In this document: positions 6,161 to 6,287 of the stretch, one piece after another
Numbering within the stretch: position 1 is the first letter of the stretch
Layout of the letters: every line of letters begins with the position of its first letter
From: Gemmataceae bacterium
GTDB lineage: Bacteria; Planctomycetota; Planctomycetia; Gemmatales; Gemmataceae
DNA: 6,287 bases
Direction: 5' to 3'
Assembly (NCBI GenBank): GCA_947490035.1
Contig: CANLGS010000271.1
Coordinates: 1-6,287 of the forward strand
Translations under genes and position numbers: made by a program
The notes under the pieces: model-generated
Databases searched by the model: none
Told to the model about the DNA's origin: nothing
What the model saw: only the letters and a program-made list of their open reading frames with translations

Positions 6161-6178
6161 GACCCGCTTCAGCGGGTC
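6161..6178 (+). terminator. hairpin after the propeller/phosphoesterase gene, possible terminator
   Basis: GACCCGC-TTCA-GCGGGTC is a perfect 7-bp GC-rich stem with a four-base loop, 14 bases after the stop codon. The following TGTCTTCCTCTT is pyrimidine-rich but not a clean T-run, so intrinsic termination would be weak. On the other strand the loop reads TGAA, similar to the GGAA and GTAA loops of the other hairpins here. It may therefore be another repeat unit rather than, or as well as, a terminator. Confidence 0.4.
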
Positions 6179-6185
6179 TGTCTTC

Positions 6186-6272
6186 CTCTTGTGGCACAGA
6201 CATTCCTGTCTGTGCTCTTGTGGCACAGACATTCCTGTCTGTGCTCTTGTGGCACAGACATTCCTGTCTGTG
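6186..6272. repeat. three identical 29-bp tandem units, each with an 8-bp-stem hairpin
   Basis: Units are 6186-6214, 6215-6243 and 6244-6272, with no mismatch and no spacer. Each is CTCTTGTGG followed by CACAGACA-TTCC-TGTCTGTG, a perfect 8-bp stem. On the minus strand the loop is GGAA. The lack of spacers rules out a CRISPR array. After the third unit the sequence changes to ATGCTGGGCAGACCC at the window edge. No coding sequence is seen in 6147-6287. Confidence 0.9.
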
Positions 6273-6287
6273 ATGCTGGGCAGACCC

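Noticed and set aside
6186..6272. CRISPR array
   Set aside because: The 29-bp units are contiguous with no spacer sequences, and no cas gene is present.

Overview
The window looks like chromosomal DNA from a Gemmata-like planctomycete. Base composition is GC-rich. The proteins are typical of that group: secreted hypothetical proteins with a cysteine pair at the mature N-terminus, and a YncE-type beta-propeller fused to an alkaline-phosphatase-superfamily domain. Much of the DNA between genes is made of short hairpin-forming repeats. This assignment rests on protein style and composition, not on a marker gene.

Layout, left to right. Positions 1-32 hold a GC-rich hairpin just after the end of a minus-strand gene. 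Positions 33-1172 (minus) encode a 379-residue secreted protein of unknown function. The gap 1173-1394 carries a near-perfect 39-40 bp inverted repeat. Positions 1395-2600 (minus) encode a 401-residue paralogue of the first protein. The gap 2601-2830 carries another inverted pair, of the CCCTCTCC...GGTGAGGGG type. Positions 2831-3382 (minus) encode a 183-residue HD-domain protein resembling stand-alone (p)ppGpp hydrolases. The divergent gap 3383-3521 contains a perfect 17-bp-stem hairpin with a GGAA loop. Positions 3522-6146 (plus) encode an 874-residue exported propeller/phosphoesterase fusion. Positions 6147-6287 hold a terminator-like hairpin and then three identical head-to-tail 29-bp units, each with a hairpin.

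The three minus-strand genes share a direction, but they are about 220-230 bp apart and each gap is filled by a repeat. A tight operon is therefore not supported. The two secreted paralogues look like an old tandem duplication. The HD protein is cytoplasmic and has no evident partner here. The propeller/phosphatase is probably its own transcription unit.

No defence system, CRISPR array, transposase, rRNA or tRNA was seen. The most unusual content is noncoding. The divergent-gap hairpin and the 3' tandem array share a design, CACAG - three variable bases - GGAA - three complementary bases - CTGTG. The variable stem bases differ in a compensatory way, which points to a mobile or structurally selected repeat family.
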